Positions 61,935 through 64,000 of a stretch of 64,000 nt of DNA are shown piece by piece; the first letter of the stretch is position 1, and each line of letters opens with the position of its first letter. The position numbers were made by a program, and so were the translations under genes. Origin of the DNA: Alphaproteobacteria bacterium (GTDB taxonomy: Bacteria; Pseudomonadota; Alphaproteobacteria; UBA2136; UBA6156). The notes under the pieces are model-generated. The model was not told the DNA's origin. It ran no database searches and was given only the letters and a program-made list of their open reading frames with translations. The stretch is from assembly GCA_027485835.1 (NCBI GenBank), contig JAIXQG010000001.1, positions 319,902 to 383,901 of the forward strand, written 5' to 3'.

Positions 61935-63686
61935 TTAAACGTCGACGAAGGTAACGAGGCAGGTGGGCTGCTTACCGCGCTGATGCTTGAAGTGACGGCG
62001 CAGGGTTTGCTGGATCACTTCGTTGGCGCGCTGGCGGTCGTCGATGCGGCCGTTCTGGAAGACGGCTTCCAGAGCCTGCGTGGTTTTGGCGACGCCTTCC
62101 TTCAGGATATCGGCTTGGATCACTTCGTCCATCAGGCCGCGGGTAGTCATGCTGATTTCACCCAGCCATTCGCCGGTAGTGGTGCGGATGGCCAGTGCGG
62201 CGACCACGACACCGTCGTACGATAGTTTGCGGCGCTCTTTCAGGATCAGCGGATCGTTTTCGAGGATGTTGAGACCATCGACATAGTTAAAGCCGTAGGG
62301 GTAGCTGTGCTTGGTGATGTACGGGCGGAACGGCTTCGGTTGCTTGGCTTCCTTAGCGTCCTTGCCTTCTTCCGCGATAAAGTCCTTCGGTTGCTGTACA
62401 GGCTCGGCCAGCACCAGCTTATGGCCGTTCTTCAGCATGACCGGCGTGTAGCCTTCGGCACGGGCAAGGTCGGCGTGGCCCTTGAACATGGAGGGTTCGC
62501 CGTGCACGGGAATCACGAAGGTCGGGTTGAGCAGCTTATACATGCGCTTTACATCCGGTGCACCGGGGTGGCCAGAGACGTGGGTCTTCTTGTCGGTGAT
62601 TTCGGAAATGATGTTGGCGTTGAGAAGGCTGAAACCGTTGATGACGGCGAGAATGCCCTTTTCGTTACCGGGGATCATTTTCGAGGACATGATGACGGTG
62701 TCGCCTTGACGGATTTTGAGGCCGCGGACATCGGCACCTTGGCTGAGGCGGGTAAGGCTGGAAGCCGGTTCGCCCTGCGTGCCGCTGGCGAAGACGAAGA
62801 CCTTCTCGGCGGGCAGGCCAGCGGCTTCTTCGGCGTCGATCACCCAGTTGTTCAGCTCCTTCGGCCAGTAGCCCAGCGCCTTGCTGTGGGCGATGAACTT
62901 GTTAATGGTGCGGCCGAGGAAGCAGACTTTACGGCCTTGCTTGGCAGCGACCTTGGCGACTTCGAACGTGCGGCCGAAGTGCGAGGCGAAGGCAGCGAAG
63001 AAGACGCGGCCTTTGGCTTCGGTCAGGAGCTTGGTGAGGTGCTCGATCACCGGAGCTTCGGAGCCGGTGGAGTTCGGGTTCAGCACGTTAGTGCTGTCGC
63101 CGAAGACGGCGAGCACGCCTTCCTTACCGATTTCGGCAAGGCGGACTTCGTCGGTGACTTGGCCGAACGGGGCAGCGTCGTCGAATTTGTAGTCTCCGGT
63201 ATGCACAATGGTGCCGTATTTGGTACGGATGGCGAGCGCGAAGGCTTCCGGCACGCTGTGGGAGACGGGAACGTACTCTACGCTGAAGTGACCGGCTTGG
63301 TATTGCTCACGCGTCGTGATGGTTTTGAGCTGGCCTTTTTTGGGTTGGATGCCAAGCTCTTGCAGCTTGCCGTTAATGACCATTTGGCTGAGCGGGCTGG
63401 CGTAGACCGGGGCACCGGCAAAATCATCCCACATGTAACCAACGCCACCGATGTGGTCTTCGTGGGCGTGGGTGATGAAGACGCCCTTGATGCTCTTGGC
63501 GTGCTCACGCAAAAAGCGGGTGTCGGGCATCACAACATCGGTACCCGGCTCGTTTTCGCCCGGGAAGCTGATGCCGGCGTCGACCACGATCAGGTCGCCG
63601 TCGCAGTCGTAGACCATCATGTTGGTACCGATGATACCGACGCCGCCGAGCGGCAAAGCTGCCAAGTGCTTTTGTTTGTTAGACAT
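61935..63686 (-). CDS. rnj: Ribonuclease J
   Basis: The start at the ATG at 63686 (MSNKQKHLAALPLGG) gives 583 residues. The metallo-beta-lactamase motif THAHEDHIGG (His73, His75, Asp77, His78), GDYKFD and the beta-CASP region are intact, with an RNase J C-terminal domain. It is a 5'-3' exo- and endoribonuclease for mRNA turnover and rRNA maturation. In alphaproteobacteria it commonly lies downstream of birA and the complex I genes, as suggested here. Confidence 0.95.
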   Translation of the reverse strand: MSNKQKHLAALPLGGVGIIGTNMMVYDCDGDLIVVDAGISFPGENEPGTDVVMPDTRFLREHAKSIKGVFITHAHEDHIGGVGYMWDDFAGAPVYASPLSQMVINGKLQELGIQPKKGQLKTITTREQYQAGHFSVEYVPVSHSVPEAFALAIRTKYGTIVHTGDYKFDDAAPFGQVTDEVRLAEIGKEGVLAVFGDSTNVLNPNSTGSEAPVIEHLTKLLTEAKGRVFFAAFASHFGRTFEVAKVAAKQGRKVCFLGRTINKFIAHSKALGYWPKELNNWVIDAEEAAGLPAEKVFVFASGTQGEPASSLTRLSQGADVRGLKIRQGDTVIMSSKMIPGNEKGILAVINGFSLLNANIISEITDKKTHVSGHPGAPDVKRMYKLLNPTFVIPVHGEPSMFKGHADLARAEGYTPVMLKNGHKLVLAEPVQQPKDFIAEEGKDAKEAKQPKPFRPYITKHSYPYGFNYVDGLNILENDPLILKERRKLSYDGVVVAALAIRTTTGEWLGEISMTTRGLMDEVIQADILKEGVAKTTQALEAVFQNGRIDDRQRANEVIQQTLRRHFKHQRGKQPTCLVTFVDV

Positions 63687-63842
63687 TACTATACTCTTTC
63701 GTCTCCCACATCTGTGGGGCCGCGGCATCCAGCTTTGCCTTTGCCATAGATACGCAAAAGACTCTTACCCGCCAGATACGGGGCGCGCGGCGCGCTTCGG
63801 TGCGATAATATTGGGTGGGCGGACTTCGACGGATTACTTACA

Positions 63843-64000
63843 TTACCGCTTGTCGAAAATTTCTCCGCTGTGGATGACGTGCACCGTGCCGTCTTCTGCC
63901 ACCAGTTCGAGGTGCCCGTCTTTGGTAAGGCTACGGGCGTAGCCGGTAAGTTCGTGGGGTTGGCCGCGTTGCCAAACGATGGTTTGGCCAAGGGTGACGC
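63843..64000 (-). CDS. birA: Biotin-protein ligase, 3' end only (truncated by window)
   Basis: A minus-strand frame enters from beyond 64000 and stops at 63843-63845. The last 52 residues read VTLGQTIVWQRG..., GYARSLTKDGHLELV and VIHSGEIFDKR. This is the C-terminal SH3-like domain of BirA-type biotin-protein ligases, which attach biotin to carboxylase subunits. The start is outside the window. It lies upstream of rnj with a 156-bp gap. Confidence 0.85.
   Translation of the reverse strand, partial: VTLGQTIVWQRGQPHELTGYARSLTKDGHLELVAEDGTVHVIHSGEIFDKR

Noticed and set aside
62307-63749. 480-residue plus-strand frame opposite rnj
   Set aside because: Antisense shadow of the RNase J gene, whose metal-binding motifs are all in the minus-strand frame.
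63689-63991. 100-residue minus-strand frame near the right edge
   Set aside because: It is out of frame with the clear BirA C-terminus on the same strand and spans the birA-rnj gap.

Overview
This 64 kb window looks like a chromosomal segment of an alphaproteobacterium. The evidence is gene order and family type: pal-cpoB-tilS-ftsH-(glmM nearby), rplM-rpsI, a birA-rnj pair, zapA with a DUF4164-like coiled-coil partner next to a pgk locus, a short ProS without the inserted editing domain, and an isocitrate dehydrogenase of the long Rickettsia/Thermus type. I cannot place it in an order from sequence reading alone; Micavibrio-like or other deep-branching alphaproteobacterial lineages are plausible. 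Genes are densely packed. Many ordinary housekeeping genes are interleaved with small lineage-specific genes, often bracketed by strong rho-independent terminators.

Layout. 0-4.8 kb: a truncated surface or tail-fibre-like protein with two C1q-like modules, then a hybrid histidine kinase and its response-regulator partner. 5-13.8 kb: tspO-galE and an exopolysaccharide locus (pyruvyl transferase family, flippase, polymerase-like membrane protein, three glycosyltransferases) with tRNA-Gly and tRNA-Glu. 13.8-19.2 kb: rluD, two small genes, proS, a secreted L,D-transpeptidase-like protein, and tRNA-Met with a damaged partial copy of its own 3' half. 19.3-22.6 kb: the standout locus. It encodes an XRE-type helix-turn-helix protein fused to a complete RuBisCO large-subunit-like chain that has lost almost every catalytic residue, then a RuBisCO small-subunit homologue, a TauE/SafE permease and a membrane protein. 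22.6-31.7 kb: glmM, ftsH, tilS, cpoB, pal, icd. 31.9-39.5 kb: small and secreted proteins, an NFU-type Fe-S scaffold and a GldA/GldG-like ABC system. 39.7-46.2 kb: recX, recA, a secreted transglutaminase-like peptidase, a soluble PAS chemoreceptor that seems to need an ATT start, and two small genes preceded by related leaders with covarying hairpins. 46.3-53.4 kb: CinA-like protein, 3'-5' exonuclease, sfsA, map, radC, a duplicated-ABC ATPase and 5-formyl-THF cyclo-ligase. 53.4-58.1 kb: zapA, a phosphoglycerate kinase homologue with an eroded nucleotide site, a possible structured RNA, gamma-carbonic-anhydrase-like protein and bactofilin. 58.1-64 kb: small secreted proteins, rpsI-rplM, rnj and the 3' end of birA.

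How parts may work together. The most likely undescribed system is the HTH-RuBisCO-like regulator with its small subunit (19.3-22.6 kb). A Form I-like large/small assembly carrying DNA-binding domains, with the sugar-phosphate-binding scaffold partly kept and chemistry lost, suggests a RuBisCO-derived metabolite-sensing transcription factor controlling at least its own operon. This function is inference. The phosphoglycerate kinase homologue at 54-55 kb, which keeps its 3-phosphoglycerate-binding residues but not canonical ATP-site residues, is a second altered Calvin-cycle/glycolysis-type protein in the same window. All alignments were made by eye; no searches were run.
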